From Megalopta genalis (lineage: Eukaryota > Arthropoda > Insecta > Hymenoptera > Halictidae), in assembly GCF_051020955.1 (NCBI RefSeq), contig NW_027476159.1:496001-560000 (forward strand): a stretch of DNA of 64,000 nt, given 5' to 3'. Numbering within the stretch: the stretch's first letter is position 1; each line of letters opens with the position of its first letter. The notes beneath the pieces are model-generated. The model saw only the letters and a program-made list of their open reading frames with translations, searched no databases and had not been told where the DNA came from. Positions 24,889 to 36,582 of this stretch are shown here, in pieces. A program made the position numbers and the translations under genes.

Positions 24889-25320
24889 CAGAAACTCAGA
24901 AACTAAGAAACTAAGAAACTAAGAAACTAAGAAACGAACAAACTGACAAACTGACAAACTGACAAACTAAGAAACTAAGAAACTAAGAAACGAACAAACT
25001 GATACACTGACAAACTGACAAACTAAGAAACTAAGAAACTAAGAAACTAAGAAACTAAGAAACTAAGAAACGAACAAACTGACAAACTGACAAACTGACA
25101 AACTGACAAACTGACAAACTAAGAAACTAAGAAACTAAGAAACGAACAAACTGATACACTGACAAACTGACAAACTAAGAAACTAAGAAACTAAGAAACT
25201 AAGAAACTAAGAAACTAAGAAACTAAGAAACTAAGAAACTAAGAAACTAAGAAACTAAGAAACGAACAAACTGACAAACTGACAAACTGACAAACTGACA
25301 AACTGACAAACTGACAAACT

Positions 25321-25856
25321 AAGAAACTAAGAAACTAAGAAACTAAGAAACTTAGAAACTAAGAAACTAAGAAACTAAGAAACTAAGAAACTAAGAAACT
25401 AAGAAACTAGGAAACTTAGAAACTAAGAAACTAGGAAACTAAGAAACTAAGAAACTAAGAAACTGAGAAAGTGAGAAACTAAGAGACTGAGGAACTGAGA
25501 AACTAAGAAACGAACAAACTGACAAACTAAGAAACTAAGAAACTAAGAAACGAACAAACTGATAAACTGACAAACTGACAAACTAAGAAACTAAGAAACT
25601 AAGAAACTAAGAAACTAAGAAACTAAGAAACTAAGAAACTAAGAAACTAAGAAACTAAGAAACTAAGAAACGAACAAACTGACAAACTGACAAACTGACA
25701 AACTGACAAACTAAGAAACTAAGAAACTAAGAAACTAAGAAACTTAGAGACTAAGAAACTAAGAAACTAAGAAACTAAGAAACTAAGAAACTTAGAAACT
25801 TAGAAACTTAGAAACTAAGAAACTAAGAAACTAAGAAACTAAGAAACTGAGAAACT
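25321..25856. repeat. Long-range duplication, right copy (partner 4,761-5,296)
   Basis: This reproduces the left copy's private markers (GAAAGTGAG, GAGAC-GAGG, GATA-containing block, TTAGAGAC, triple TTAG) at a constant 20,560-bp offset. It directly follows a six-TGAC block headed by CGAAC at 25,263, whereas the left copy follows a three-TGAC block with a CGAAG head, so the left breakpoint is near a TGAC block in both copies. Confidence 0.85.
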
Positions 25857-26398
25857 AAGAAACTAAGAAACTAAGAAACTAAGAAACTAAGAAACTAAGA
25901 AACTAAGAAACTGAGAAACTGAGAAACTGAGAAACTGAGAAACTGAGAAACTGAGAAACTGAGAAACTGAGAAACTAAGAAACTAAGAAACTAAGAAACT
26001 AAGAAACTAAGAAACTAAGAAACTAAGAAACTTAGAAACTGAGAAACTGAGAAACTGAGAAACTGAGAAACTGAGAAACTGAGAAACTGAGAAACTGAGA
26101 AACTGAGAAACTGAGAAACTAAGAAACTAAGAAACTAAGAAACTATGAAACTTAGAAACTAAGAAACTAAGAAACTGAGAAACTATGAAACTAAGAAACT
26201 AAGAAACTAAGAAACTAAGAAACTAAGAAACTAAGAAACTAAGAATCTAAGAAACTAAGAAACTAAGAAACTAAGAAACTAAGAAACTAAGAAACTAAGA
26301 AACTAAGAAACTAAGAAACTAAGAAACTAAGAAACTAAGAAACTAAGAAACTAAGAAACTAAGAAACTAAGAAACTAAGAAACTAAGAAACTAAGAAA

Positions 26399-27162
26399 CT
26401 ATGAAACTAAGAAACTGAGAAACTAAGAAACTAAGAAGCTAAGAAACTAAGAAACAAAGAAACTAAGAAACTAAGAAACTAAGAAACTAAGAAAATAAGA
26501 AACTAGGAAACTAGGAAACTAGGAAACTAGGAAACTAAGAAACTAAGAAACTAAGAAACTAAGAGACTAAGAAACTAAGAAACTAAGAGACTGAGGAACT
26601 GAGAAACTAAGAAACGAACAAACTGACAAACTAAGAAACTAACAAACTAAGAAACGAACAAACTGATAAACTGACAAACTGACAAACTAAGAAACTAAGA
26701 AACTAAGAAACTAAGAAACTAAGAAACTAAGAAACTAAGAAACTAAGAAACGAACAAACTGACAAACTGACAAACTGACAAACTGACAAACTAAGAAACT
26801 AAGAAACTAAGAAACTAAGAAACTTAGAAACTAAGAAACTAAGAAACTAAGAAACTAAGAAACTAAGAAACTAAGAAACGAACAAACTGACAAACTGACA
26901 AACTGATAAACTAAGAAACTAAGAAACTAAGAAACTTAGAAACTAAGAAACTAAGAAACTAAGAAACTAAGAAACTAAGAAACTAAGAAACTGAGAAACT
27001 GAGAAACTGAGAAACTGAGAAACTGAGAAACTGAGAAACTGAGAAACTGAGAAACTGAGAAACTGAGAAACTAAGAAACTAAGAAACTAAGAAACTAAGA
27101 AAATAAGAAACTAAGAAACTAAGAAACTAAGAAACTAAGAAACTAAGAAACTATGAAAGTAA
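26399..27162. repeat. 3.64-kb HOR section, copy 2
   Basis: This is the partner of 22,751-23,530. It has four full TAGG units where the left copy has a GGG variant, and an extra TTAG near 26,936. Offsets run from 3,648 at the left to 3,632 at the right, so single units were gained or lost within it. Confidence 0.86.
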
Positions 27163-28166
27163 GAAACTAAGAAACTAAGAAACTAAGAAACTAAGAAACT
27201 AAGAAACAAAGAAACTAAGAAACTAAGAAACTAAGAAACTAAGAAACTAAGAAACTAAGAAACTAAGAAACTAAGAAACTAAGAAACTAAGAAACTAAGA
27301 AACTAAGAAACTAAGAAACTAAGAAACTAAGAAACTAAGAAACTAAGAAACTAAGAAACTAAGAAACTAAGAAACTAAGAAACTAAGAAACTAAGAAACT
27401 AAGAAACTAAGAAACTAAGAAACTAAGAAACTAAGAAACTAAGAAACTAAGAAACTAAGAAACTAAGAAACTAAGAAACTAAGAAACTAAGAAACTAAGA
27501 AACTAAGAAACTAAGAAACTAAGAAACTAAGACACTAAGAAACTAAGAAACTAAGAAACTAAGAAACTGAGAAACTAAGAAACTAAGAAACTAAGGAACT
27601 AAGAAACTTAGAAACTAAGAAACTAAGAAAATAAGAAACTAAGAAACTCAGAAACGTACAAACTGACAGTCTGACAAACTGACAAACTAAGAAACTAAGA
27701 AACTAAGAAACTAAGAAACTAAGAAACTAAGAAACTAAGAAACTAAGAAACTAAGAAACTAAGAAACTAAGAAACTAAGAAACTAAGAAACTAAGAAACT
27801 AAGAAACTAAGAAACTAAGAAACTAAGAAACTAAGAAACTAAGAAACTAAGAAACTAAGAAACTAAGAAACTAAGAAACTAAGAAACTAAGAAACTAAGA
27901 AACTAAGAAACTAAGAAACTAAGAAACTAAGATACTAAGAAACTAAGAAACTAAGAAACTAAGAAACTAAGAAACTAAGAAACTAAGAAACTAAGAAACT
28001 AAGAAACTAAGAAACTAAGAAACTAAGAAACTAAGAAACTAAGAAACTAAGAAACTAAGAAAATAAGGAACTAAGAAACGAACAAACTGACAAACTTACA
28101 AACTGACAAACTAAGAAACTAAGAAACTAAGAAACTAAGAAACTAAGAAACTAAGAAACTAAGAAA

Positions 28167-28864
28167 CTAGGAAACTAGGAAACTAGGAAACTAAGAAACT
28201 ATGAAACTAAGAAACTAAGAAACTAAGAAACTAAGAAACTAAGAAACTAAGAAACTAAGAATCTAAGAAACTAAGAAACTAAGAAACTAAGACACTAAGA
28301 AACTAAGAAACTAAGGAACTAAGAAACTAAGAAACTAACAAACTAAGAAACTAGGAAACTAAGAAACTAAGAAACTAAGAAACTAGGAAACTAGGAAACT
28401 AGGAAACTATGAAACTATGAAACTAAGAAACCAAGAAACTAAGAAACTAAGAAATTAAGAAATTAAGAAACTAGGAAACTGAGAAATTAAGAAACTAAGA
28501 AACTAAGAAACGTACAAACTGACAAACTGACAAACTGACAAACTGACAAACTAAGAAACTAAGAAACTAAGAAACTGAGAAACTGAGAAACTGACAAACT
28601 GAGAAACTAACAAACTAAGAAACTTAGAAACTAAGAAACTAAGAATCTAAGAAACTTAGAAACTGAGAAACTGAGAAACTGAGAAACTGAGATACTGAGA
28701 TACTGAGAAACTGAGATACTGAGATACTGAGAAACTGAGAAACTGAGATACTGAGAAACTGAGAAACTGAGAAACTGAGAAACTGGGAAACTGAGAAACT
28801 GAGAAACTGAGAAACTGTGAAACTGAGAAACTGAGAAACTGAGAAACTAAGAAAATTAGAAACT
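28167..28864. repeat. TAGG-CGTAC-TGAG module, copy 3
   Basis: The 680-bp unit-for-unit match to copy 2 also carries a TATG-TATG doublet in place of a canonical-TATG pair. That change is shared only with the copy at 30,354, so these two are sisters. Confidence 0.9.
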
Positions 28865-29728
28865 CAGAAACTAAGAAACTAAGAAACTAAGAAACTAAGA
28901 AACTGAGAAACTAAGAAACTAAGAAACTAAGAAACTAAGAAACTAAGAAACTAAGAAACTAAGAAACTAAGAAACTACGAAACTAAGAAACTAAGAAACT
29001 AAGAAACTAAGAAACTAAGAAACTAAGAAACTAAGAAACTAAGAAACTAAGAAACTAAGAAACTAAGAAACTAAGAAACTAAGAAACTAAGAAACTAAGA
29101 AACTAAGAAACTAAGAAACTAAGAAACTAAGAAACTAAGAAACTAAGAAACTAGGAAACTAGGAAACTAGGAAACTAAGAAACTAAGAAACTAAGAAACC
29201 AAGAAACTAAGAAATTAAGAAACTAAGAAACTAGGAAACTGAGAAATTAAGAAACTAAGAAACTAAGAAACTAAGAAACTAAGAAACTAAGAAACTAAGA
29301 AACTAAGAAACTAAGAAACGAACAAACTGACAAACTAATAAGCGAACAAACTGACAAACTAAGGAACTAAGGAACTAAGAAACTAAGAAACTAAGAAACT
29401 AAGAAACTAAGAAACTAAGAAACTAAGAAACTAAGAAACTAAGAAACTAAGAAACTAAGAAACTAAGAAACTAAGAAACTAAGAAACTAAGAAACTAAGA
29501 AACTAAGAAACTAAGAAACTAAGAAACTAAGAAACTAAGAAACTAAGAAACTAAGAAACTAAGAAACTAAGAAACTAAGAAACTAAGAAACTAAGAAACT
29601 AAGAAACTAAGAAACTAAGAAACTAAGAAACTAAGAAACTAAGAAACTAAGAAACTAAGAAACTAAGAAACTAAGAAACTAAGAAACTAAGAAACTAAGA
29701 AACTAGGAAACTAAGAAACTAAGAAACT

Positions 29729-29739
29729 AAGAAGAAACT
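29729..29739. repeat. 11-bp monomer TAAGAAGAAAC (+3)
   Basis: One unit carries three extra bases (AGA), shifting the register by +3. The same unit occurs near 31,780 in the same context (TAGG to its left, AATC to its right), so it was amplified with the 2.17-kb HOR. No other net register shift was found between 12.72 and 31.78 kb. Confidence 0.9.
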
Positions 29740-30353
29740 AAGAATCTAAGAAACTAAGAAACTAAGAAACTAAGAAACTAAGAAACTAAGAAACTAAGAA
29801 ACTAAGAAACTAAGAAACTAAGAAACTAAGAAACTAAGAAACTAAGAAACTAAGAAACTAAGAAACTAAGAAACTAAGAAACTAAGAAACTAAGAAACTA
29901 AGAAACTAAGAAACTAAGAAACTAAGAAACTAGGAAACTAGGAAACTAGGAAACTAAGAAACTAAGAAACTAAGAAACCAAGAAACTAAGAAACTAAGAA
30001 ATTAAGAAACTAAGAAACTAGGAAACTGAGAAATTAAGAAACTAAGAAACTAAGAAACTAAGAAACTAAGAAACTAAGAAACTAAGAAACTAAGAAACTA
30101 AGATACTAAGAAACTAAGAAACTAAGAAACTAAGAAACTAAGAAACTAAGAAACTAAGAAACTAAGAAACTAAGAAACTAAGAAACTAAGAAACTAAGAA
30201 ACTAAGAAACTAAGAAACTAAGAAACTAAGAAAATAAGGAACTAAGAAACGAACAAACTGACAAACTTACAAACTGACAAACTAAGAAACTAAGAAACTA
30301 AGAAACTAAGAAACTAAGAAACTAAGAAACTAAGAAACTAAGAAACTAAGAAA

Positions 30354-31051
30354 CTAGGAAACTAGGAAACTAGGAAACTAAGAAACTATGAAACTAAGAA
30401 ACTAAGAAACTAAGAAACTAAGAAACTAAGAAACTAAGAAACTAAGAATCTAAGAAACTAAGAAACTAAGAAACTAAGACACTAAGAAACTAAGAAACTA
30501 AGGAACTAAGAAACTAAGAAACTAACAAACTAAGAAACTAGGAAACTAAGAAACTAAGAAACTAAGAAACTAGGAAACTAGGAAACTAGGAAACTATGAA
30601 ACTATGAAACTAAGAAACCAAGAAACTAAGAAACTAAGAAATTAAGAAATTAAGAAACTAGGAAACTGAGAAATTAAGAAACTAAGAAACTAAGAAACGT
30701 ACAAACTGACAAACTGACAAACTGACAAACTGACAAACTAAGAAACTAAGAAACTAAGAAACTGAGAAACTGAGAAACTGACAAACTGAGAAACTAACAA
30801 ACTAAGAAACTTAGAAACTAAGAAACTAAGAATCTAAGAAACTTAGAAACTGAGAAACTGAGAAACTGAGAAACTGAGATACTGAGATACTGAGAAACTG
30901 AGATACTGAGATACTGAGAAACTGAGAAACTGAGATACTGAGAAACTGAGAAACTGAGAAACTGAGAAACTGGGAAACTGAGAAACTGAGAAACTGAGAA
31001 ACTGTGAAACTGAGAAACTGAGAAACTGAGAAACTAAGAAAATTAGAAACT
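30354..31051. repeat. TAGG-CGTAC-TGAG module, copy 4
   Basis: This is the sister of copy 3, with the TATG-TATG doublet, CGTAC at 30,698 and a TGAG run at 30,850-31,033. The offset from copy 3 is 2,187 bp (273 units plus 3), the 3 coming from the 11-bp unit at 29,729. Confidence 0.9.
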
Positions 31052-31779
31052 CAGAAACTAAGAAACTAAGAAACTAAGAAACTAAGAAACTGAGAAACTA
31101 AGAAACTAAGAAACTAAGAAACTAAGAAACTAAGAAACTAAGAAACTAAGAAACTAAGAAACTACGAAACTAAGAAACTAAGAAACTAAGAAACTAAGAA
31201 ACTAAGAAACTAAGAAACTAAGAAACTAAGAAACTAAGAAACTAAGAAACTAAGAAACTAAGAAACTAAGAAACTAAGAAACTAAGAAACTAAGAAACTA
31301 AGAAACTAAGAAACTAAGAAACTAAGAAACTAAGAAACTAAGAAACTAAGAAACTAGGAAACTAGGAAACTAGGAAACTAAGAAACTAAGAAACTAAGAA
31401 ACCAAGAAACTAAGAAATTAAGAAACTAAGAAACTAGGAAACTGAGAAATTAAGAAACTAAGAAACTAAGAAACTAAGAAACTAAGAAACTAAGAAACTA
31501 AGAAACTAAGAAACTAAGAAACGAACAAACTGACAAACTAAGAAGCGAACAAACTGACAAACTAAGGAACTAAGGAACTAAGAAACTAAGAAACTAAGAA
31601 ACTAAGAAACTAAGAAACTAAGAAACTAAGAAACTAAGAAACTAAGAAACTAAGAAACTAAGAAACTAAGAAACTAAGAAACTAAGAAACTAAGAAACTA
31701 AGAAACTAAGAAACTAAGAAACTAAGAAACTAAGAAACTAAGAAACTAAGAAACTAGGAAACTAAGAAACTAAGAAACT

Positions 31780-31790
31780 AAGAAGAAACT
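31780..31790. repeat. 11-bp monomer TAAGAAGAAAC (+3), second copy
   Basis: It has the same context as the 29,729 unit, 2,051 bp away (2,048 plus 3). To its right the 8-bp register stays fixed to the end of the window apart from the net-zero patch at 46.66-46.86 kb. Confidence 0.9.
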
Positions 31791-33520
31791 AAGAATCTAA
31801 GAAACTAAGAAACTAAGAAACTAAGAAACTAAGAAACTAAGAAACTAAGAAACTAAGAAACTAAGAAACTAAGAAACTAAGAAACTAAGAAACTAAGAAA
31901 CTAAGAAACTAAGAAACTAAGAAACTAAGAAACTAAGAAACTAAGAAACTAAGAAACTAAGAAACTAAGAAACTAAGAAACTAAGAAACTAAGAAACTAG
32001 GAAACTAGGAAACTAGGAAACTAAGAAACTAAGAAACTAAGAAACCAAGAAACTAAGAAACTAAGAAATTAAGAAACTAAGAAACTAGGAAACTGAGAAA
32101 TTAAGAAACTAAGAAACTAAGAAACTAAGAAACTAAGAAACTAAGAAACTAAGAAACTAAGAAACTAAGAAACTAAGAAACTAAGAAACTAAGAATCTAA
32201 GAAACTAAGAAACGAACAAACTGACAAACTAAGAAGCGAACAAACTGACAAACTAAGGAACTAAGAAACTAAGAAACTAAGAAACTAAGAAACTAAGAAA
32301 CTAAGAAACTAAGAAACTAAGAAACTAAGAAACTAAGAAACTAAGAAACTAAGAAACTAAGCAACTAAGAAACTAAGAAACTAAGAAACTAAGAAACTAT
32401 GAAACTAAGAAACTAAGAAACTAAGAAACTAAGAAACTAAGAAACTAAGAAACTAAGAAACTAAGAAACTAAGAAACTAAGAAACTAAGAAACTAAGAAA
32501 CTAAGAAACTAAGAAACTAAGAAACTAAGAAACTAAGAAACTAAGAAACTAAGAAACTAAGAAACTAAGAAACTAAGAAACTAAGAAACTAAGAAACTAA
32601 GATAGTAAGAAACTAAGAAACTAAGAAACTAAGAAACTAAGAAACCAAGAAACTAAGAAACTAAGAAACTAAGAAACCAAGAAACTAAGAAACTAAGAAA
32701 CTAAGAAACTAAGAAACTAAGAAACTAAGAATCTAAGAAACTAAGAAACTAAGAAACTAAGAAACTAAGAAACTAAGAAACTAAGAAACTAAGAAACTAA
32801 GAAACTAAGAAACTAAGAAACTAAGAAACTAAGAAACTAAGAAACTAAGAAACTAAGAAACTAAGAAACTAAGAAACTAAGAAACTAAGAAACTAGGAAA
32901 CTAGGAAACTAGGAAACTAAGAAACTAAGAAACTAAGAAACCGAGAAACTAAGAAACTAAGAAATTAAGAAACTAAGAAACTAGGAAACTGAGAAATTAA
33001 GAAACTAAGAAACTAAGAAACGTACAAACTGACAAACTGACAAAATGACAAACTGACAAACTGACAAACTAAGAAACTAAGAAACTAAGAAACTAAGAAA
33101 CTAAGAATCTAAGAAACTAAGAAACTAAGAAACTAAGACACTAAGAAACTAAGAAACTAAGAAACTAAGAGACTGAGAAACTAAGAGACTGAGAAACTGA
33201 GAAACTAAGAAACGAACAAACTGTCAAACTAAGAAACTAAGAAAATAAGAAACTAAGAACCTAAGTAACTAAGAAACGAACAAACTGACAAACTTACAAA
33301 CTGACAAACTAAGAAACTAAGAAACTAAGAAACTAAAAAACTAAGAAACTAAGAAACTAAGAAACTAAGAAACTAAGAAACTAAGAAACTAAGATACGAA
33401 CAAACTGACAAACTGACAAACTGACAAACTAAGAAAATAAGAAACTAAGAAACTAAGAAACGAACAAACTGACAAACTGACAAACTGCCAAACTAAGAAA
33501 CTAAGAAACTAAGAAACTAC

Positions 33521-33592
33521 GAACCGAACAAACTGACAAACTGACAAACTGACAAACTAAGAAACTAAGAAACTAAGAAAGTACGAACCGAA
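33521..33592. repeat. 64-bp tandem duplication with GAACCGAAC heads
   Basis: Two CGAAC-type blocks preceded by an unusual ACGAACC unit lie 64 bp (8 units) apart (33,521 and 33,585). The same unusual head recurs far to the right at 39,609 and 42,281. Confidence 0.8.
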
Positions 33593-33782
33593 CAAACTGA
33601 CAAACTGACAAACTGACAAACTAAGAAACTAAGAAACTAAGAAACTAAGAAACTAAGAAACTAAGAAACTAAGAAACTAAGAAACTAAGAAACTAAGAAA
33701 CTAAGAAACTAAGAAACTGAGAAACTGAGAAACTGAGAAACTGAGAAACTGAGAAACTGAGAAACTGAGAAACTTAGAAACT

Positions 33783-33838
33783 GAGAAACTGAGAACCTGT
33801 GAACCTGAGAACCTGAGAAACTGAGAAACTGAGAAACT
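33783..33838. repeat. GAACCTG module, copy 1
   Basis: Within a TGAG run, units carry GAACC and one GTG change, giving GAACCTGTGAACCTGAG. Related modules lie at 33,905, 36,537 (GATCC form), 37,745, 38,153 (GAAAACC form), 40,985 and 41,113. None was seen outside 33.7-41.2 kb, so this is a regional signature. Confidence 0.87.
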
Positions 33839-36435
33839 AAGAAACTAAGAGACTAAGAAACTAAGAAACTAAGAAACTAAGAAACTGAGAAACTGAGAAA
33901 CTGAGAACCTGTGAACCTGAGAACCTGAGAACCTGAGAAACTGAGAAACTGAGAAACTAAGAAACTAAGAAACTAAGAAACTAAGAAACTAAGAAACTAA
34001 GAAACTAAGAAACTAAGAAACTAAGAAACTAAGAAACTAAGAAACTAAGAAACTAAGAAATTAAGAAACTAAGAAACTAAGAAACTAAGAAACTAAGAAA
34101 CTAAGAAACTAAGAAACTAAGAAACTAAGAAACTAGGAAACTAGGAAACTAGGAAACTAAGAAACTAAGAAACTAAGAAACCAAGAAACTAAGAAACTAA
34201 GAAACTTAGAAGCTAAGAAACTAAGAAACTAAGAAACTAAGAAACTAAGAAACTAAGAAACTAAGAAACTAAGAAACTAAGAAACTGAGAAACTTAGAAA
34301 CTGAGAAACTGAGAAACTGAGAAACTGAGAAACTGAGAAACTGAGAAACTAAGAAACTAAGAATCTAAGAAACTAAGAAACTTAGAAAATAAGAAACTAA
34401 GAAACTAAGAAACTAAGAAACTAAGAAACGAACAAACTGACAAACTGACAAACTAAGAAACTATGAAACTAAGAAACGAACACACTGACAAACTAAGAAA
34501 CTAAGAAACTAAGAAACTAAGAAACTTAGAAACTAAGAAACTAAGAAACTAAGAAACTAAGAAACTAAGAAACTATGAAACTGAGAAACTGAGAAACTGA
34601 GAAACTGAGAAATTGAGAAACTGAGAAACTGAGAAACTGAGAAACTAAGAAACTAAGAAACTAAGAAACTAAGAAACTTAGAAACTAAGAAACTAAGAAA
34701 ATAAGAAACTAAGATACTAAGAAACTAAGAAACTAAGAAACTAAGAAACTAAGAAACTAAGAAACTAAGAAACTATGAAACTAAGAAACTAAGAAACTAA
34801 GAAACTAAGAAACTAAGAAACTGATATACTGAGAGACTGAGAGACTGAGAGACTGAGAAACTGAGAAACTGAGATACTGAGAAACTGAGAAACTGAGAAA
34901 CTGAGAAACTGAGAAACTGAGAAACTGAGAAACTGAGAAACTGAGATACTGAGAAACTGAGATACTGAGAAACTGAGAAACTGAGAAACTGAGAAACTGA
35001 GAAACTGAGAAACTAAGAAAATTAGAAACTAAGAAACTAAGAAGCTAAGAAACGCACAAACTGACAAATTGACAAACTGACAAACTAAGAAACTAAGAAA
35101 CTAAGAAACCAACAAACTGACAAACTGACAAACTAAGAAACCAAGAAATTAAGAAACTAAAAAACTAAGAAACTAAGAAACTAAGAAACTAAGAAACTAA
35201 GAAACTAAGAAACTAAGAAACTAAGAAACTAAGAAACTAAGAAACTAAGAAACTAAGAAACTAAGAAACTAAGAAACTAAGAAACTAAGAAACTAAGAAA
35301 CTAAGAAACTAAGAAACTGAGAAACTAAAAAACTAAGAAACTAAGAAACTAAGAAACTAAGAAACTAAGAAACTAAGAAACTAAGAAACTAAGAAACTAA
35401 GAAACTAAGAAACTAAGAAACTAAGAAACTAAGAAACTAAGAAACTAAGAAACTAAGAAACTAAGAAACTAAGAAACTAAGAAACTAAGAAACTAAGAAA
35501 CTAAGAAACTACGAAACTAAGAAACTAAGAAACTAAGAAACTAAGAAACTAAGAAACTAAGCAACTAAGAAACTAAGAAACTAAGAAACTAAGAAACTAA
35601 GAAACTAAGAAACTAAGAAACTAAGAAACTAAGAAACTAAAACACTAAGAAACTAAGAAACTAAGAAACTAAGAAACTAAGAAACTAAGAAACTAAGAAA
35701 CTAAGAAACTAAGAAACTAAGAAACTAAGAAACTAAGAAACTAAGAAACTAAGAAACTAAGAAACTAAGAAACTAAGAAACTAAGAAACTCAGAAACTAA
35801 GAAACTAAGAAACTAAGAAACTAAGAAACTAAGAAACAAAGAAACTAAGAAACTAAGAAACTAAGAAACTAAGAAACTAAGAAACTAAGAAACGAACAAA
35901 CTGACAAACTGACAAACTGACAAATTAAGAAACTAAGAAACTAAGAAACTAAGAAACTAAGAAACTCAGAAACTAAGAAACGAACAAACTGACAAACTGA
36001 CAAACTGACAAACTGACAAACTAAGAAACTAAGAAACTAAGAAACTAAGAAACTAAGAAACTAAGAAACTAAGAAACAAAGAAACTAAGAAACGAACAAA
36101 CTGACAAACTGACAAACTGACAAACTGACAAACTAAGAAACTAAGAAACTAAGAAACTAAGAAACTAAGAAACTCAGAAACTAAGAAACGAACAAACTGA
36201 CAAACTGACAAACTGACAAACTGACAAACTAAGAAACTAAGAAACTAAGAAACTAAGAAACTAAGAAACTAAGAAACTAAGAAACTAAGAAACAAAGAAA
36301 CTAAGAAACTAACAAACTAACAAACTAAGAAACTTAGAAACTAAGAAACTAAGAAACTAAGAAACTAAGAAACTAAGAAACTTAGAAACTGAGAAATTAA
36401 GAAACTAAGAAACTAAGAAACTAAGAAACTAAGAA

Positions 36436-36582
36436 ACTGAGAAACTGAGAAACTGAGAAACTGAGAAACTGAGAAACTGAGTAACTGAGAAACTGAGAAA
36501 CTGAGAAACTGAGAAACTGAGAAACTGAGAAACTGAGATCCTGTGAACCTGAGAACCTGAGAAACTGAGAAACTGAGAAACT
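36436..36582. repeat. TGAG run with GATCCTG ending
   Basis: An 18-unit TGAG run with one GAGTAAC, ending in the GATCC-GTG-GAACC variant of the GAACCTG module. A similar run without GAACC units at 36,804-36,949 shares its left flank (TTAG, TGAG, ATTAAG) at an offset of 368 bp (46 units). Confidence 0.85.

Larger units (their letters stand above)
20451..25320. repeat. Array segment 6: 3.6-kb HOR with 680-bp module
   Basis: This segment holds the first two members of a large HOR. Each begins with a TAGG-triplet module (20,575 and 24,191), continues with alternating GATACAC blocks and long TGAC blocks of five to seven units (21,447, 21,623, 21,983 and 25,071, 25,263), then TGAG runs, an AAGC/CAAAG/TAGG section and GAGAC-GAGG. 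A partial extra copy of the module's right half sits at 23,639-23,990. Confidence 0.87.
25321..27530. repeat. Array segment 7: mosaic of left-type and central repeats
   Basis: It opens with the right copy of the 20.56-kb duplication. Then come TGAG runs (25,911-25,974; 26,039-26,118), the second copy of the 3.64-kb HOR section (26,399-27,162), a TGAG run at 26,991-27,070 and, after a CAAAG unit at 27,206, about 320 bases of pure monomer to 27,530. Confidence 0.86.
27531..33010. repeat. Array segment 8: 2.17-kb HOR with an 11-bp unit
   Basis: Two copies of an HOR begin at AAAATAAGG units (28,061 and 30,232; 2,171 bp). Each has a GACTTAC-type block, the 680-bp module, a long pure run, a short TAGG-CCAAG-ATTAAG module, adjacent CGAAC blocks with AAGG units, another pure run and an 11-bp unit (29,729 and 31,780). 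The short TAGG-CCAAG-ATTAAG module starts at 29,151, 29,930, 31,354, 31,997 and 32,893. CGAAC/AAGCGAAC doublets lie near 29,320, 31,522 and 32,213. Confidence 0.87.
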
